DNA from: Cunninghamia lanceolata
Taxonomy: Eukaryota; Streptophyta; Pinopsida; Cupressales; Cupressaceae
Direction of reading: 5' to 3'
DNA length: 64,000 nt
NCBI GenBank assembly: GCA_027924645.1
Contig: BSBN01000888.1
Span: 18,364,501-18,428,500, forward strand
The notes under the pieces were generated by a model, which searched no databases, was not told where the DNA came from, and saw only the letters and a list, made by a program, of their open reading frames with translations. This document shows, in pieces, positions 1 through 12,753 of this stretch (its first letter is position 1; each line of letters starts with the position of its first letter). Both the position numbers and the translations under genes were made by a program.

Positions 1-470
1 TTATTAATGTTTTAGAGGATTTTGTTTTGAATTCGGGTACTACTCTTGTGGGAGGTTTGTTTGAGTGCAGGGATCTTTCTAGTTAATAGGTGATAGTTGG
101 GGAGGCAATTGGCAAAAGAAGAGGCTCTTGATCTGCAGGGTCTTGAGGATGAAAATTGTAGGAGGGCAATTAAAATCTTTGTGTTTTGTAGACAGTTTTG
201 TTATCTATTAACTTTATCAGTTGGTTAGTTTGTAATAGTGTTGTTTGCACAAAGTTTTATTCTTGTATGGATTTAAGCCACAGACTTTTTTTGGGTTGAC
301 TCATCCTTCTGAGTCAATTTTGTATTGTATCTATTTTAAAGGGCTACCACTAGAGGTTTTCTTTGCCGATTCTTTCCTCCCAGTATGCCTTATTGAATCT
401 GGCATTTTGTAAATTTTATTTTATAATTAATATAATTTTAGTGGCTCTGCCACTTTTCCTTAAAAAAAAA
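1..470 (+). mobile_element. LINE 3' end (copy 2), truncated by window edge
   Basis: This is the 3' terminus of the same LINE family found complete at 38,932-46,330. The last ~130 bases (wording such as gttttctttgccgattc, ggcattttgta and agtggctctgccacttttcc) match 46,203-46,330 closely, and both copies end in poly(A), here at about 461-470. Upstream, bases ~31-80 translate to TTLVGGLFECRDL, matching ALVGGLFVRREL in the third reading frame of the complete copy, so that frame belongs to the family and is not a local accident. Stops in this copy show it is inactive. Most of the element lies left of the window, so its 5' end and left target duplication cannot be seen. Confidence 0.8.
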
Positions 471-504
471 ACAACAATCCAAAGATCCCAGTGTTGCAAC
501 CTAG

Positions 505-516
505 GCTCTGATACCA
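505..516 (-). promoter_or_regulatory. primer-binding site of a minus-strand LTR retrotransposon
   Basis: Read on the minus strand this is TGGTATCAGAGC, the usual plant primer-binding site complementary to initiator Met-tRNA. It sits 2 bases inside an LTR whose end on the minus strand reads ...ACATTACA (plus-strand 519 onwards). The internal region of that element should continue to the left but is replaced by the LINE tail at 1-470, so the element was broken by that insertion next to its own primer site. Confidence 0.75.
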
Positions 517-518
517 AT

Positions 519-1890
519 TGTAATGTCCTGCTAAGGAACCCAATGGATAATACAATTAAACTTACAAAAAAGACAAATAACTCTTTTTCTTAAGTGAAAG
601 AAATAACAACAATCATTTATTTATTCATAACATTTAAATTAAGATTTATCCTGTAGGGTTCCATGGCTACATTACTAATGAACTAAAAAATGATCTAACC
701 AACATTATGAATTAACTAACAACCATGGTTCATTTTATATCTAATTGCATCAGATGAAGAAACGCATACAATTCCATAAATTATATTATCAGATAAATAA
801 GCATCAAGATCCTACACATAGGATCACAAGTACATAAACAAGTTCCTTTACAAGAGAGTACAACATTACATTGTTTACAATATCACTATCTAGATTACAT
901 TGGAGTACATACATCAAGATAATAGTACATGATTCAACCGATATACAAGACTGTAACATGATCATAAGTATCTATCTTCTCAAGCTAGAGAAATATCTAA
1001 AATATTCCATATAAGGTACATCCTTCTCATACACGATCAACAGCAAGGGAAACCAATGGAGATAAAAGCACAACCACCCGACCATGTGGAACCCTAAGGT
1101 CCACCCCCATGCTAGGAGAGAACAATAAGGTCCCACTAAGAAAACAATCAAGAAAGATAGTAGACTAACAGGTCCAAGGACTACACATGGCTCCAATACA
1201 ACACAGGTCAATATGAACAACACAAGTAACTTAAACATCACTTAGAGAGATAACCATACAACGAATGGGAAGACTACAACTAGGGAATGCTAGACTGCAG
1301 TAGGGAGAAGTGTCATCATATAGCTTGTTATCAGTTGTCCTGGTAGGCCTTCCTAGCCCCCACCCCCATACAAACTCATGCGGAATCAACATACCTTTCA
1401 TGAGGACAAGGTAGTTGATCTTTCCATTCCAGGCCCTCTCATCTCATCTCAAGCCTAAATGAGCACTTGAACCATGAGTGAGGCATCCACTTATCTTGTT
1501 TAGTGTGATTAACTACCCAACCCCTTAATTCATTAATTAGGTTATCACTAAGTTAAGAAACTCCCAAATGGGTTGTCATGTATGCCACTTTAGGCTCTGA
1601 CCCCCATTAAGAGTCACTTCCCTACCTACAACTAGAAGACCCTACTCATCAAGCATAGCAATTATCATCATAATAACAAGTATATAAGAACCATGCAAGG
1701 CATTAACCCTCTTGCATACCAACTTAATCACAAGGACACTTTTCACAAAACATTGCTCATAGCTTCCATGTGAAGTAAACCATAACCAACATATTTCTTT
1801 TACGTTATCCAACATTTCCCTAGTCACAAAATTTGACACACTACTTAATGCATAATCAAGACCATAATGAACCATATCATCCTTGCAAGA
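519..1890 (-). mobile_element. LTR of a broken minus-strand retrotransposon (family C, copy 1)
   Basis: The right-to-left LTR starts at the primer site at 519 and aligns, reverse-complemented, with 35,150-36,495. Shared landmarks include GTGATAACCTAA, CTAAACAAGAT, CCTTGTCCTCATGAAAGG, GATTCCGCATG, and a stretch translating to WTLGFHMVGW in both copies. The far edge could not be fixed: similarity fades around 1,890 and the LTR may be longer. Short open frames here are incidental, because the conserved unit is the LTR. No coding domain is attached. Whether the family is gypsy or copia cannot be decided without its internal region. Confidence 0.65.
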
Positions 1891-2778
1891 CTTTATTCCA
1901 CATCATGACACTTTTACAATCATAGAATATACATGAAAACAAAACATTAAAACCTATGCCTCTAGAAACAACTTCCTTGAATGACACAACACTTGACACC
2001 ATTAAAAACACAATAATTTCACATCACATTCACTCTCAAAGAACATCATAAACTAATACCCTTCAACAATATTTTAAGGAATGTAGCATTAATCCAAGCA
2101 TGATCAATCATCTAACAATTATAAAGTGAATCTATCTCAATAATACATAACTATAACTTTCTAATCACTAGTAGCAGTTATAATATGATCATAAGATATA
2201 AGTATCCATGAGTATGAATATTTTAACTGATAATTTTCAAGACTTATTTTTTAATTTCATTTAATTAAAGTGATTGTGAATAACATGCAAATAACCCTAA
2301 GGTATACAAATTAAACACAATAGCTGTTTACACTATTTACACTGATGTAGATTTCATTAAGAAACATGACAATTTTGTATATACTATTAAATATAACTGT
2401 ATAACCAAGATTAAAATCTTATAATATTAGAATGCTATAAATATCTTATACTAGTTAGAATCACAAGATACAAAACCTAAAGCTACAATGAAAGGACCTT
2501 GTTCTATGGTTAGCTTGAGACGAAAAGAATACAAAACAACAAAACATTCCTATAGATCTAACATCTTCATCAAATCTACCACACTTTTAACCACATGGAT
2601 ATGATAGGATCAGCACAAAATAAATTTGTTGAGAAGGCTTTAGAAGCTACCAACAATGCAAAATGTCAAAGCATAGACAAGGCACGTAGACTGATTGGTA
2701 GAATGCTTCAAAGAGAGTCATATGATGGAAAGAAATGATTGTTGGATATGAACAAAATGAATTTGTTGAAAAAATCTC
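1891..2778. other. AT-rich sequence without recognised gene
   Basis: No coding pattern or sharp repeat is visible. It may hold the remainder of the LTR at 519-1,890, since it lies between that similarity and the tandem array that follows. A weak resemblance to 34,690-34,760 was seen but is not convincing. Confidence 0.4.
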
Positions 2779-3738
2779 AGAGAAACCTAGTTTGAAAATA
2801 TAGAGTTATTGGTGACGCAACTAGCTATTTTAACAGAGATGAAATTAGTGAGAGGTAGATAGTCACAAAATATTCATATCTCAAAAGTTTTAAACTGGGT
2901 ATGGATGATTTCTGGATATGATTTATCTATCTAGGTGGTGTATTATATATAAGAACACTAGAGAAACCCAGTTTGTAAAATTAAAGATATGTCAAATGTA
3001 GCAGATTGCTAAAATAGATACAAAATGAGTGAGAGGTAGACAGTCACAAAATATTCATATCTCAAAAATAACAAATTGAGTATGTCTAATTTCTAGATAT
3101 AATTTAGATATCTAGGACTTGCACCATATATAAACAAATTAGATTTTGTAAAAATAATGTTATGGCTAATGCAACAAACTTCTAAAACAGAGACGAAATG
3201 AGTGATAGGTAGATAGTCACAAAATATTCATCTCTAAAAAATGAAAAACTGGGTATGGCTAATTTCTGGAAATGGTTTATATAGTCTGGACATACACCAC
3301 ATATAAAAAAATTAGAGAAATATAGTTCATAAAAATAAAGTTATGGCTAATGCAATAAACTTCTAAAACAAAGACGAAATGAGTGAGAGGTAGACAGTCA
3401 CAAAATATTTATATCTCAAAAATGACACACTGGGTATGGCTGATTTCTGGATATGATTTAGATATTCTAGATGTTCACCATATATAAAAGAATTAGAGGA
3501 ACCAAGTTTGTAAAAATAAAGTTATGGCTAACGTAACAAACTACTAGAATTAAGACAAAATGAGTGAGAGGTAGATAGTCACAAAATATTCATATCTTAA
3601 AAATGACAAACTGGGTGTGGCTAATTTCTGGATATAATTTAGATATCTAGGAAGTACACCAAATATAAAAAATATTAGTGAAACCCAGTTCATAAAAGTA
3701 AAGTTATGGCTAACGTAACAGACTATGTTAAGAAACTG
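2779..3738. repeat. tandem array, ~181 bp monomer, about five units
   Basis: The phrase GTCACAAAATATTCAT or a close variant recurs at 2,862, 3,043, 3,216, 3,397 and 3,578, giving spacings of 181, 173, 181 and 181 bases. Each unit also carries AGAGAAACCCAGTTTGTAAA, AAAGTTATGGCTAA, GAGTGAGAGGTAGA and a GGTATGGCTAATTTCTGGA-type segment in the same order. Units differ from each other by eye at roughly 10-15% of positions. The last unit degrades after 3,730. The monomer is close to nucleosome-repeat length, as in many plant satellites, but the array is short, so it could also be a subrepeat of a retrotransposon. Confidence 0.85.
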
Positions 3739-4193
3739 TAGAAGGGAATTGACAGAATATTTTACTAAATCTAATGCAACAATAAATCAGATTCATATAT
3801 GAGTCCATACTTGGAATATTATTTTTATCATATCTTCACAAAATTACCAGCTCGCATCCATTTTTCTCCAAGTCTTTTCTTCTGGAAACTATGGTTTATT
3901 GTACCAAAAGAAAAATGAAAACTTCCTGAGAGAGAGAGCTAATGAAAACATAAAACATATTCTGCTATTGGAAAATGCATGCTTCCCCCCCAAATTATGT
4001 TTTTCAAATTTCAAAATAAAGTTGAACATGCATAACCACCCCCATGATTTCTTCCAAAAGATTCTCCTTTATTACTTTCTTACAATTTTCTATTTTCAAC
4101 CAAACAATAATTTCTCTCTAATTTTATTTATTTTAGAATTTGCTATTTATTTCATTTACAACTAGACAAGATTCCTTTATGATTTTATCTACT

Positions 4194-4225
<32 letters not shown>

Positions 4226-6370
4226 TATATATATGTATATGTATATATATATGTATATATACATATATATATATGACAACTTGCAATTATTATCTATTTT
4301 ATTGCTATTAATGCAACATTAAATTATATTAATTAATTTATTTATCTCTAGTTGGAATTACATTTATTACTATTATTATTATTATTTATTAACTTAACTT
4401 CTAGAATAATATATTTTTCATAAACTAAATTCACATAAGGAAATTTATATATATTTATTTATTTAACAAAAATGCTTTCATAACTAATAATGTTATTCTA
4501 ATGCAACAATTAACCAAGCAGTAATCAAATGATGTCAAACTAAATAACCCAAATGCCCAACAATACCTGACACAATGCATGATCGAAAGCATGACCACAA
4601 TGACAGTGACTGACCATTACGCCCATACAGACAACACTGACTAGGTGCAAAATTGGATACTCATCCTTTTCAAGGATGATGGTTATCAAGGGGACCACAT
4701 GTTATCTCCATTAAATAGTTTCCATTGGGTTTAAGGCATTCTTAGACTTGTCAATTTAGGTGGAGTCAATGCCTAATACTTGCATTTTGCAGCAACCAAA
4801 CAGTTGAACAAATAGACATATATAATCATATAGTCAAATACATTGTGGAAGGGAATCATAGTGTAGCAGAGTAGTCACACATGAGTAATACGACACTGTC
4901 TCTTTCACCATTACATCAAACATGTAATCACAACACGCACAGCAATTGGTTACTAAATGACTAAATAAGAACCATCATCAGATAAATGCATGATACATGT
5001 AATAAGATTGATCCACACAAAACATCACAACGTAATATCCTATGATATAAAATCAGTCACCTTAAAATCAATTCTATCATATGACAATCATAGTAAGATA
5101 ACCATCATAATTGCCTGAATGTAAACAATGTTAGAGCATATATGTTGTCAGTGTCACAACAAGGATTATCAATAAAACATACTAACTTCATCTTCATGCT
5201 CCTTAGTCTGACCACCTGCACATTCAAAGTGAGAATGGAGGGACACTACATGAAATTTTATATTTTAATGGCAATCAACCCCTTAATGATGGTCAATTGC
5301 TTAAGGAGGTAGATGAAGGAATGATTTAGATATCGGAATGATTCTAGATATGAATAGGTAGATTATGGAGGAATAGAAATAGAGGATAAAATCAATAGCA
5401 TTGAAGGCACGGTATGCTAGAGTATAGTGAAAGAATTGGGAAACTTGAGTACAAATTTAAAAGGCTACTAAGGAGGCTTTAAATTTGGTAGTGCATGTAA
5501 GTAGATAATCATTTAGAATAGTCCTTTAAATGGCTATATAGAATAAGGAAGAAGCATCAATTTTTTAAGATCTTTCTATTAAATTCATCAATAGGACTCC
5601 ATACACAAGTATCTATACAAATCAATAATATCTCATTAAAATGGTACATGTTTATGATTATTCATTAACAATAGGAGGCCATAATATGTTATTAATTATC
5701 TCCTAAATACATTTAGAAAAATATTATATGTAAAATGAAAAGTCTACTATCAATTAATTATAGGTAGGGGGTTGAAATAACCAATAACTATCCTAGAACA
5801 ATAGTTCATCAAAATGTGGCCCTACAAAACTAGATTTCATATCACATTAACAATTATTTGTTTTTTTTCAAGGTAGACAAACCCCATATCATTGTCAAGG
5901 GATGATCATAAAATGTATATCATGATCTTATACCACATTTCCTCTTTACACATCAAATCACATAACAGTGCTACACCAACATAAACCACATTATTCACAA
6001 TACACAGCAAGTTTGTATAGTAACTTTTATTTCATCAATTGGTTTGAGTGAGATTTCATAGAAATATTTTATATGAAGTTCCATTATCTATCTAAAAACC
6101 ACACACTAAATTTCATTATCATAATAACCACAAGCATAGTTCTATATAGTCATAGTTTTATCATCCAATATGAGCATTGTGAAGATGGTTGAGGGGTGTA
6201 AAATTTTACACTAACATTGATGATAGAGTGTAAAATAAATAATAATAACTTTGACATTTTCCCCTTACACATGGATCCATATACTTATTTTCCCCTTATA
6301 GATTGATCTATATAAATGTAGCCTCTACATGCCATAGATTAAGAGGATTTAAGAAAATAGCTTATGACAA
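3739..6370. other. AT-rich intergenic sequence with simple repeats
   Basis: No supported gene. It contains a TG/TA microsatellite (4,194-4,274) and a short TTA/ATT trinucleotide run near 4,365-4,387. Open frames here are short and overlap low-complexity DNA. Nothing else was recognised. Confidence 0.5.
4194..4274. repeat. compound (TG)n/(TA)n microsatellite
   Basis: A TG run passes directly into an alternating TA run interrupted by TG dinucleotides. Any translation across it is low-complexity and not a gene. Confidence 0.95.
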
Positions 6371-6824
6371 AATCATTCCATTAGAATGGTTTCTAGACTC
6401 AGGAAAGTTGACATGGATTAACAGAATTTAAGAAAATTGCTTAAGGCCCCTCCTAAGAGGATGTAGATGGTGTAGGGTTTAGGGTTTAGCGTTTATGGAC
6501 CTAGGAAATACGATATGGATTACGCGAATTTAAGAAAATTGCTTAAAGCCCATCCTAATAGGATGTAGATGGTACAAGTTGAAATCTACTCATCAATCCC
6601 CTTAAGCCACTAATATTAGTCAAACTGATCATTCACATTTGATCAATTTATATAATGTTAGATGCTTGAAGTATTTAAAAACTTGTAAATTTCTATATAT
6701 TAAACTTGGTCCACTTAGGAAAAAATCATTCCATTAGCATGGTTTATCCAAACCTAGGAAATATGACATGGATTAATGGGATTTAATAAAATTGCTTAAG
6801 GCTCATCCTAAGAGGATGTAGATG

Positions 6825-6882
6825 GTTTAGGGTTTAGGGTTTAGGGTTAAGGGTTTAGAGCTTAGGGCTTAGGGTTTATGTT
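6825..6882 (+). repeat. interstitial telomere-like tract (TTTAGGG)n, degenerate
   Basis: Several TTTAGGG units stand in a row, followed by decayed variants (TTAAGGG, CTTAGGG). TTTAGGG is the ordinary plant telomere unit. It lies inside a repeated monomer, so it was probably amplified with the monomer and does not mark a chromosome end. Confidence 0.85.
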
Positions 6883-7241
6883 TATGGACCTAGGAAATAT
6901 GACATGGATTAAGGGGATTTAAGAAATGCTTTTAAGGCCCCTCCTAAGAGGATGTAGATGGTACAACTTGAAGTCTACTCATTAATCCCCTTAAGACACT
7001 AATAATAGTCAAATTGATCATTCACATTTGATCAATTTGTATAATGTTAGATGCTTGAAGTTTTACAAACTTGTTAAAGATCTATATATTAAACTTGCTC
7101 AACTTAAGACAAAATCATTCCATTAGAATGGTTTATGGACCTAGGAAAGATGGCATGGATTAAGAGGATTTAAGAAAAATGCTTAAGGCCCATCGTAAGA
7201 GGATGTAGATGGTTTAGGGTTTAGGATTTATGGACCTAGAA

Positions 7242-7246
7242 AAGAT
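7242..7246. repeat. target-site duplication AAGAT (left)
   Basis: AAGAT directly precedes the 5' LTR and recurs at 14,337-14,341 directly after the 3' LTR. Removing the element rejoins the satellite sequence, supporting a simple retroviral-type integration. Confidence 0.95.
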
Positions 7247-8541
7247 TGTTGCAAGTATGAGGTGAGCCAGTGTTGTCATTGATGTCAACATACTCATATT
7301 GCATTGACAAGAAGGATTTGATGAGCTGTGTGCTGAGGATATTGAGAAAATTAGCCTCAGTCAGGAACAGTGAAGAACAGTGATGAGAAGAAGGCAAATG
7401 TACTGTATAGGATGAGAACCGGAGGATGCGGATTAAAGGGTTAGTAGATATGAGTCTTGAGATGCTTCAGTTAAGATTTCAGAGGTCCGCATGAAGATCT
7501 GAAGGAGTTGTGGCTGTCGGTATAGAACCGGTTCCGGCAAGTATCCAGAGGTGACAGAGGATCACAAAAAGGTCCGGTGAGGTCCGGAATTGTATTATCC
7601 TAATCTGCGGATTGGACGGCGTGTTTGGGATGTCCTTGTGATGTGTCATCCTAATTTGTGTATGATTTGGAGGACCGGAAGTACCTCTTGCATTATGACA
7701 GTGGCGACAGACTATGTTCTTGAAGTTTTAGATGAGGAAGACAAGACATCCCAGTAAGTAGAGGAAGTGCGGATGTATCCGGACATTCAGACAGGCTTGT
7801 GAAGGTTCTTGGATCATGTTTAGGTTGTGTTGTTGGTCCGCATTGATGGTAGAGCCCAGAATTGAAGTTATTCTTCCGGATGAAGTTCTTGCTCTGTTTA
7901 GCCGACCGGATGAGTTGTTCATCCTGCGAATGTTCTTATGATGGCCGACCGGATGTGTTATTCATCTTGCGGATACTCCTATGGTTGTTTGCCGACTTAG
8001 ATGTTTGTTCCTAAGTCAATGTCTTGTATAAATAACGGTTTGTGAGTTCATTTCAAGGTGTGGTGTGTGGAGATGAGTGTGGTATAGAGAAGAAACGTGT
8101 GAAAGGCAGAGCAGAGATTTTTGGGCTTAATTGGAACTGATCCGGACATGGTAGAGATGTCATTCTCCAGTTTAAGACTGTGATTTTTATCACTTTGTAG
8201 ACAGTGTGTCTCCTTGTAGGCAGTGGGCCTCTTTGTGAGCAGTGTGCTCGGGCAGTGAGCCCTTATTGGCATGTGCCATTCATTTTTCTTTATTCTTCTA
8301 ACAGAGAATAATTCTTGGGTTAATCACCCCGTGGTTTTTCCCTTAACCGGGTTTTCCACGTCAAAATCTTGGTGTTCAATGTGTTGATGCTTATCTGCTC
8401 TTGTGTTTATGTATTATGCTTCCATGGATGATTATTTGATATGCTGCTAACTAACAACAAGGAATCAAGTATTTGAAAGAAGAAGAAGTTTTATACAACT
8501 GATTCACCCCCCCCTCTCAGTTGTATGCCCTAGATCCAACA
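7247..8541 (+). repeat. 5' LTR of element A
   Basis: It starts TGTTGCAAGTATGAGG and ends CCCTAGATCCAACA, matching 13,042-14,336 at identical length. A TATA box lies at 8,027-8,034. The terminal ~45 bases, containing a C-rich run followed by CTCAGTTGT, are also conserved in the related element's LTRs at 50,141 and 61,716. Confidence 0.97.
8027..8034 (+). promoter_or_regulatory. LTR TATA box of element A
   Basis: TATAAATA follows CTTG and is the only good TATA-type motif in this part of the LTR. The related element keeps a matching TATAAATA in its left LTR (minus strand, near 50,630-50,640). Transcription would start some 30 bases downstream. The same motif recurs in the 3' LTR at 13,822-13,829. 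Confidence 0.7.
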
Positions 8542-8543
8542 AT

Positions 8544-8555
8544 TGGTATCAGAGC
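8544..8555 (+). promoter_or_regulatory. primer-binding site of element A
   Basis: TGGTATCAGAGC lies two bases after the 5' LTR end and is complementary to the 3' end of plant initiator Met-tRNA. It would prime minus-strand cDNA synthesis. Confidence 0.93.
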
Positions 8556-8598
8556 TAAGTTCCTCTGATAGGAGCTTAACCGCTTGAGGAGATCCAGG

Positions 8599-11500
8599 AT
8601 GTCGTCATACAAGAAGGATAGTCTGAAGTTCGATGGAACCAACTTCACTCTCTGGAAAGGTCGCATGAAGTGTCACTTGGAATGTATGGGAAAAGCATAC
8701 TTGGCTATGGTTTCAAAACCATATGTACCTCCACAAGGTGGTCCGACAACTCTGAATGAAATCACAGAAGCTGAAAACAATCTGCGGACCAAGGAAGCTC
8801 TTCTAAGCGCATTGAATGACTCAGATCTCTCGAATGTTATTGACCTACCAACTGCATATGAGATCCTGACTAAACTGGAACTTCTGTATGAAGGAGATGA
8901 GTTTGTCAAAAGTGCAAGGTTGCAAAGTCTGAAAGGGAAATTTGAAAGATTGAAAATGAGAGATGATGAAAACATCACTACCTTTATGCCAAGAGTAAAT
9001 GAGCTGGTATGTGGAATCAGAAATGCTGGTGGAACTTTAGATGAAAATGAGATTGTCTGCAAAATCCTAAGATCCCTTCCTGCTGCCTACAAAATCAAAG
9101 TTGCTGCCATTGATGAATTTAGAGCCCACACAACTGTCACAAGAGAACAACTGGCTGGCAAACTAGCTGCATTTGAAATGACCGAGTTTGGAGATGATCC
9201 TCCCAAGACTGAATCTGCTTTCAAAGCTAGTGCCTATGTGAAAGGCAAACAGAGATTTGATCCGGGTGAAAACTCATCAAGGAAAATGTCATGGTATGAT
9301 CAAGCAAGAAGAGACATGGAAGAAGAAGAAGCAGAAACAGCTCAACTTGAAGCCCTCATTGCAAAGAGACTACCAAGAGGATCTGGTAAGTATGAAGGAA
9401 AACTACCCTTTAAGTGTTTCAACTGCAATAAGATTGGTCATTTTGCCTCAAGATGTCCGGAGAGATCTGCAAGATCTAATACTCACAGACAAAGGTTTCA
9501 AAAGAATTGCTATTATGTTCATGAAGAAGATGACAATGAAGGAGTAACAGATGATGAATCAGAACTAGGAAGCAAATCCGGAAATGAGTGGGTGTTTATA
9601 GCCATCAAGGAAGAAGATTCAATACTCTCTGAATCTGTCAATCACAAAGTTGTTGAAAAAGCCTTGGCTGCTCAAGTGGAAGAAAAGGATGATTGGGTTA
9701 TTGACAGTGGATGTTCTCACCATATGACTGGTGACAAGAATAAGTTCTTAGATTTGGAAAGATATGAAGGAGGAATGGTAAAGTTTGGTGACAATTCTGC
9801 TGGCAGAATCAGAGGTAGGGGAACTATTTCCTTTGATGGTAAGAGCAAAACAGGAAATGTACTGTATGTTGAAGGATTGAAGCACAATCTTCTCAGTGTT
9901 GGTCAGTTAGTGGACAAAGGCTATGATCTCCGGTTCAAGAATGGAAAATGTAGAATCTTTACAAGCTCCGGAACTGAAATTACATCTGGTACTCAGACAA
10001 AAGGTAATATCTTTCATCTGGTTGGTTCAAATAAAAGTTGTTTGTTTGTCCAAATTGATCAGAGTTGGTTATGGCATAGAAGAATGTGTCATGTAAATTT
10101 TGATAAAATCATCAAGATAAGCAATACTCAGGTTGTGAGAGATCTTCCAAAATTGATGAAACCTACAAATAGTGTGTGTAAAGAATGTCAGTTAGGTAAA
10201 CAAAGCAGAGTCTCTTTCAAAAGCAAAGATCAGTCTTCTACCGGATTGTTGGAATTAGTACATACTGATCTATGTGGTCCAACAAGAATCAAGAGTCTGC
10301 AGGGTGATAGATATTTCATGTTGTTAATTGATGATCATTCCCGGATGATGTGGGTTACCTTTCTAAAAGAAAAATCAGAAGATTTTGAGAAGTTCAAAAT
10401 CTTCAAAGCTATGGTGGAGAATCAAACCGGATTGAAACTAAAGTGTCTAAGGTCTGATAGAGGTGGTGAATTTACATCTGGTGAATTCATTGACTTTTCT
10501 GAGAAACAAGGTATAAGGAGACAGTTGTCTGCTCCTAAGACTCCACAGCAGAATGGAGTAGTTGAGAGAAAGAACCGGACCATCCAGGAAGCTGTTAGGA
10601 CAATGATGTTGGAAGCAAATGTTCCTCAAATGTTTTGGAAAGAAGCTATCAGCACCGCAGTCTACACTCTCAATCGAGTTCAAATCAGAAACAACACCGG
10701 TAAGACCACCTATGAACTCTGGTTTGGCATCACTCCTACTGTGAAATATTTCAGAGTATTTGGTAGCAAGTGTTATATTAAAAGAGATGAAGATCTAGGA
10801 AAGTTTGATGCTAGAAGTGATGAAGGAATTTTCTTGGGTTACTCCACTCAAAGCAAAGCATACCGGTGTTACAATAAGAGATTGAGGAAGATGATAGAAA
10901 GCACCAATGTAAAGGTTGATGAAGGAATTGAGAAGCCTTCAAGATTTTATGAGTTTGATGAAGATGACCAAGACAGTGTTCAAGGACCTCAATCCTCTCC
11001 GGTGAGACAGAGTCAGCCTGATCCGGTAAATCAGGAAGAAGAGATAGGTTTGAATGAGCCTGATCAAGAAGTAGCAGTGCAGGATACTCCCAAAATTCCA
11101 AGGTATGTAAAACTGAACCACTCTGAAGATCAAATCATAGGTGACAGAAGCAAAGGTGTACAAACTAGAAGGAATGTTGCTCAAAATCAGAATGAATGTT
11201 GTCTGATTTCAAAGATTGAACCTAAAACAATAAATGAAGCCTGCAATGATGAAAACTGGACCAAAGCAATGGAAGATGAATTAATGCAAATTGAGAAAAA
11301 TCATACTTGGGATCTTGTTCCCAGACCTAGAGACAGGAATGTAATTGGAACCAAGTGGGTCTTCCGGAACAAACTAAATGAAGCTGGTGAAGTAATCAGA
11401 AACAAAGCTAGATTGGTCTGCAAAGGCTACTCTCAAATAGAAGGAATTGACTTTGAAGAGACTTTTGCTCCGGTGGCAAGAATTGAAGCAGTCAGATTAC

Positions 11501-12753
11501 TTCTTGCATTTGCTACCTTCAAAGACTTCAAGGTATATCAGATGGATGTCAAGTCTACCTTCCTAAATGGTGATCTGGAAGAAGAAGTCTACATTGAACA
11601 ACCGGATGGTTTTCAATTGTCTGATAATGATGATATGGTCTGCAAGCTGAAGAAAGCTTTGTATGGATTGAAGCAAGCCCCAAGAGCATGGTATGAAAGG
11701 TTGGATAAGCATCTTGTGCAGATTGGATTCAACAAAGGTACTGCTGACAGTAACTTATATTTCAAAATTGATCATGAAAATATTTTAATTGTTGAAGTGT
11801 TTGTGGATGATATCATTTTTGGAGGAAGAGATAGTATGTGCAAAACTTTTGCAAATCAGATGAAAAGTGAGTTTGAAATGTCTATGCTTGGTGAAATGAA
11901 TTTCTTCTTGGGTCTGCAAATTACTCAAACAAAAGAAGGGATCTTCATTTCTCAGACCAAATATGTGAAAGAATTGTTAAAGAAATTTGGTATGGAAGAC
12001 TCAAAGCCTATGAACACTCCTATGGCAACCGGATGTAAGTTAAGCAAAGATGATGATTTTCCAAAGGCAGATCAGACAAAGTATAGATCAATGATTGGTG
12101 GATTGTTGTATCTCACTCAAACTAGACCAGATATAATGCAGGCTGTTGGTCTTGTGGCAAGATTCCAGGCTGATCCTATAGAATCTCATGTTATGGCAAT
12201 CAAAAGAATTTTTAGGTACTTGAAAGGAACAGTTGAGTATGGTCTATGGTACCCTAGAGATCCGGACTTCTCTCTTCATGCTTACACAGATGCAGATTGG
12301 GCAGGAGATGTGGATGACCGGAAGAGCACTAGTGGTGGAGCATTCTTTTTGGGGAAGAGATTGGTTTCTTGGCTAAGCAAGAAACAAGATGCAATATCTC
12401 TGTCTACAACTGAAGCAGAATACATTGCAGCAGCAGGTAGTTGCACTCAAATCTTATGGATGAAGCAGATGCTAAGAGACATCAAAGTTGAATATGAGAA
12501 GCCTATCACAATTTTCTGTGATAATTCAAGTGCAATTAATATCTCCAAGAATCCAGTATTGCATTCTAAGACTAAGCACATATCTATTAAATTTCACTTT
12601 TTGAGAGAACAAGTAAACAAGGAAGAAGTCAGATTGGAGTATGTTCCCTCCAAGGATCAGATTGCAGATATCTTTACAAAACCTCTTCCCAAAGACTCTT
12701 TTGAATATCTCCGGGAGAAGTTAGGGGTCATGGCCCCTCCGCTGATGAACTAA
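8599..12753 (+). CDS. copia gag-pol polyprotein, intact
   Basis: A single uninterrupted 1,384-residue frame that should yield gag, protease, integrase and RT-RNase H. I chose the ATG at 8,599 (MSSYKKDS) because the open frame upstream has no ATG. Visible landmarks: a CCHC zinc knuckle [14 protein letters not shown] (~273-286); protease [13 protein letters not shown] with the catalytic Asp near 369; a pre-integrase H-C motif from ~490; integrase catalytic triad D557, D620 and E656 with the D(35)E spacing; RT motif FVDD at 1,068-1,071; RNase H acidic residues near D1231, E1272 and D1308, with the copia hallmark LSTTEAEY. No stop, frameshift or missing catalytic residue was seen. The variant FVDD replaces the commoner YVDD. 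It is transcribed from the 5' LTR. Confidence 0.97.
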   Translation: MSSYKKDSLKFDGTNFTLWKGRMKCHLECMGKAYLAMVSKPYVPPQGGPTTLNEITEAENNLRTKEALLSALNDSDLSNVIDLPTAYEILTKLELLYEGDEFVKSARLQSLKGKFERLKMRDDENITTFMPRVNELVCGIRNAGGTLDENEIVCKILRSLPAAYKIKVAAIDEFRAHTTVTREQLAGKLAAFEMTEFGDDPPKTESAFKASAYVKGKQRFDPGENSSRKMSWYDQARRDMEEEEAETAQLEALIAKRLPRGSGKYEGKLPFKCFNCNKIGHFASRCPERSARSNTHRQRFQKNCYYVHEEDDNEGVTDDESELGSKSGNEWVFIAIKEEDSILSESVNHKVVEKALAAQVEEKDDWVIDSGCSHHMTGDKNKFLDLERYEGGMVKFGDNSAGRIRGRGTISFDGKSKTGNVLYVEGLKHNLLSVGQLVDKGYDLRFKNGKCRIFTSSGTEITSGTQTKGNIFHLVGSNKSCLFVQIDQSWLWHRRMCHVNFDKIIKISNTQVVRDLPKLMKPTNSVCKECQLGKQSRVSFKSKDQSSTGLLELVHTDLCGPTRIKSLQGDRYFMLLIDDHSRMMWVTFLKEKSEDFEKFKIFKAMVENQTGLKLKCLRSDRGGEFTSGEFIDFSEKQGIRRQLSAPKTPQQNGVVERKNRTIQEAVRTMMLEANVPQMFWKEAISTAVYTLNRVQIRNNTGKTTYELWFGITPTVKYFRVFGSKCYIKRDEDLGKFDARSDEGIFLGYSTQSKAYRCYNKRLRKMIESTNVKVDEGIEKPSRFYEFDEDDQDSVQGPQSSPVRQSQPDPVNQEEEIGLNEPDQEVAVQDTPKIPRYVKLNHSEDQIIGDRSKGVQTRRNVAQNQNECCLISKIEPKTINEACNDENWTKAMEDELMQIEKNHTWDLVPRPRDRNVIGTKWVFRNKLNEAGEVIRNKARLVCKGYSQIEGIDFEETFAPVARIEAVRLLLAFATFKDFKVYQMDVKSTFLNGDLEEEVYIEQPDGFQLSDNDDMVCKLKKALYGLKQAPRAWYERLDKHLVQIGFNKGTADSNLYFKIDHENILIVEVFVDDIIFGGRDSMCKTFANQMKSEFEMSMLGEMNFFLGLQITQTKEGIFISQTKYVKELLKKFGMEDSKPMNTPMATGCKLSKDDDFPKADQTKYRSMIGGLLYLTQTRPDIMQAVGLVARFQADPIESHVMAIKRIFRYLKGTVEYGLWYPRDPDFSLHAYTDADWAGDVDDRKSTSGGAFFLGKRLVSWLSKKQDAISLSTTEAEYIAAAGSCTQILWMKQMLRDIKVEYEKPITIFCDNSSAINISKNPVLHSKTKHISIKFHFLREQVNKEEVRLEYVPSKDQIADIFTKPLPKDSFEYLREKLGVMAPPLMN

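Larger units (their letters stand above)
6371..7246. repeat. satellite-like array with telomere-type tracts, left part
   Basis: Monomers start at aatcattcca at 6,371, 6,724 and 7,113, spacings 353 and 389 bases; the array resumes at 14,342 after a copia insertion. Each monomer holds two copies of a ~75 bp subrepeat (cctaggaaatatgacatgg ... gcttaaggcccatcc ... aggatgtagatgg) separated by TTTAGGG-type sequence. Telomere-like tracts lie at about 6,470-6,490, 6,825-6,882 and 7,211-7,226. Most of the length difference between monomers is in the 6,825-6,882 tract. Subrepeat-like sequence may begin slightly earlier, near 6,340. Confidence 0.85.

Noticed and set aside
4140..4322. Short plus-strand frame with many Val/Tyr/Ile residues
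   Set aside because: It translates the TG/TA microsatellite and is not a gene.
10447..11184. Minus-strand open frames inside the copia polyprotein
   Set aside because: They are antisense to an intact, well-conserved coding frame and have no recognisable domains.
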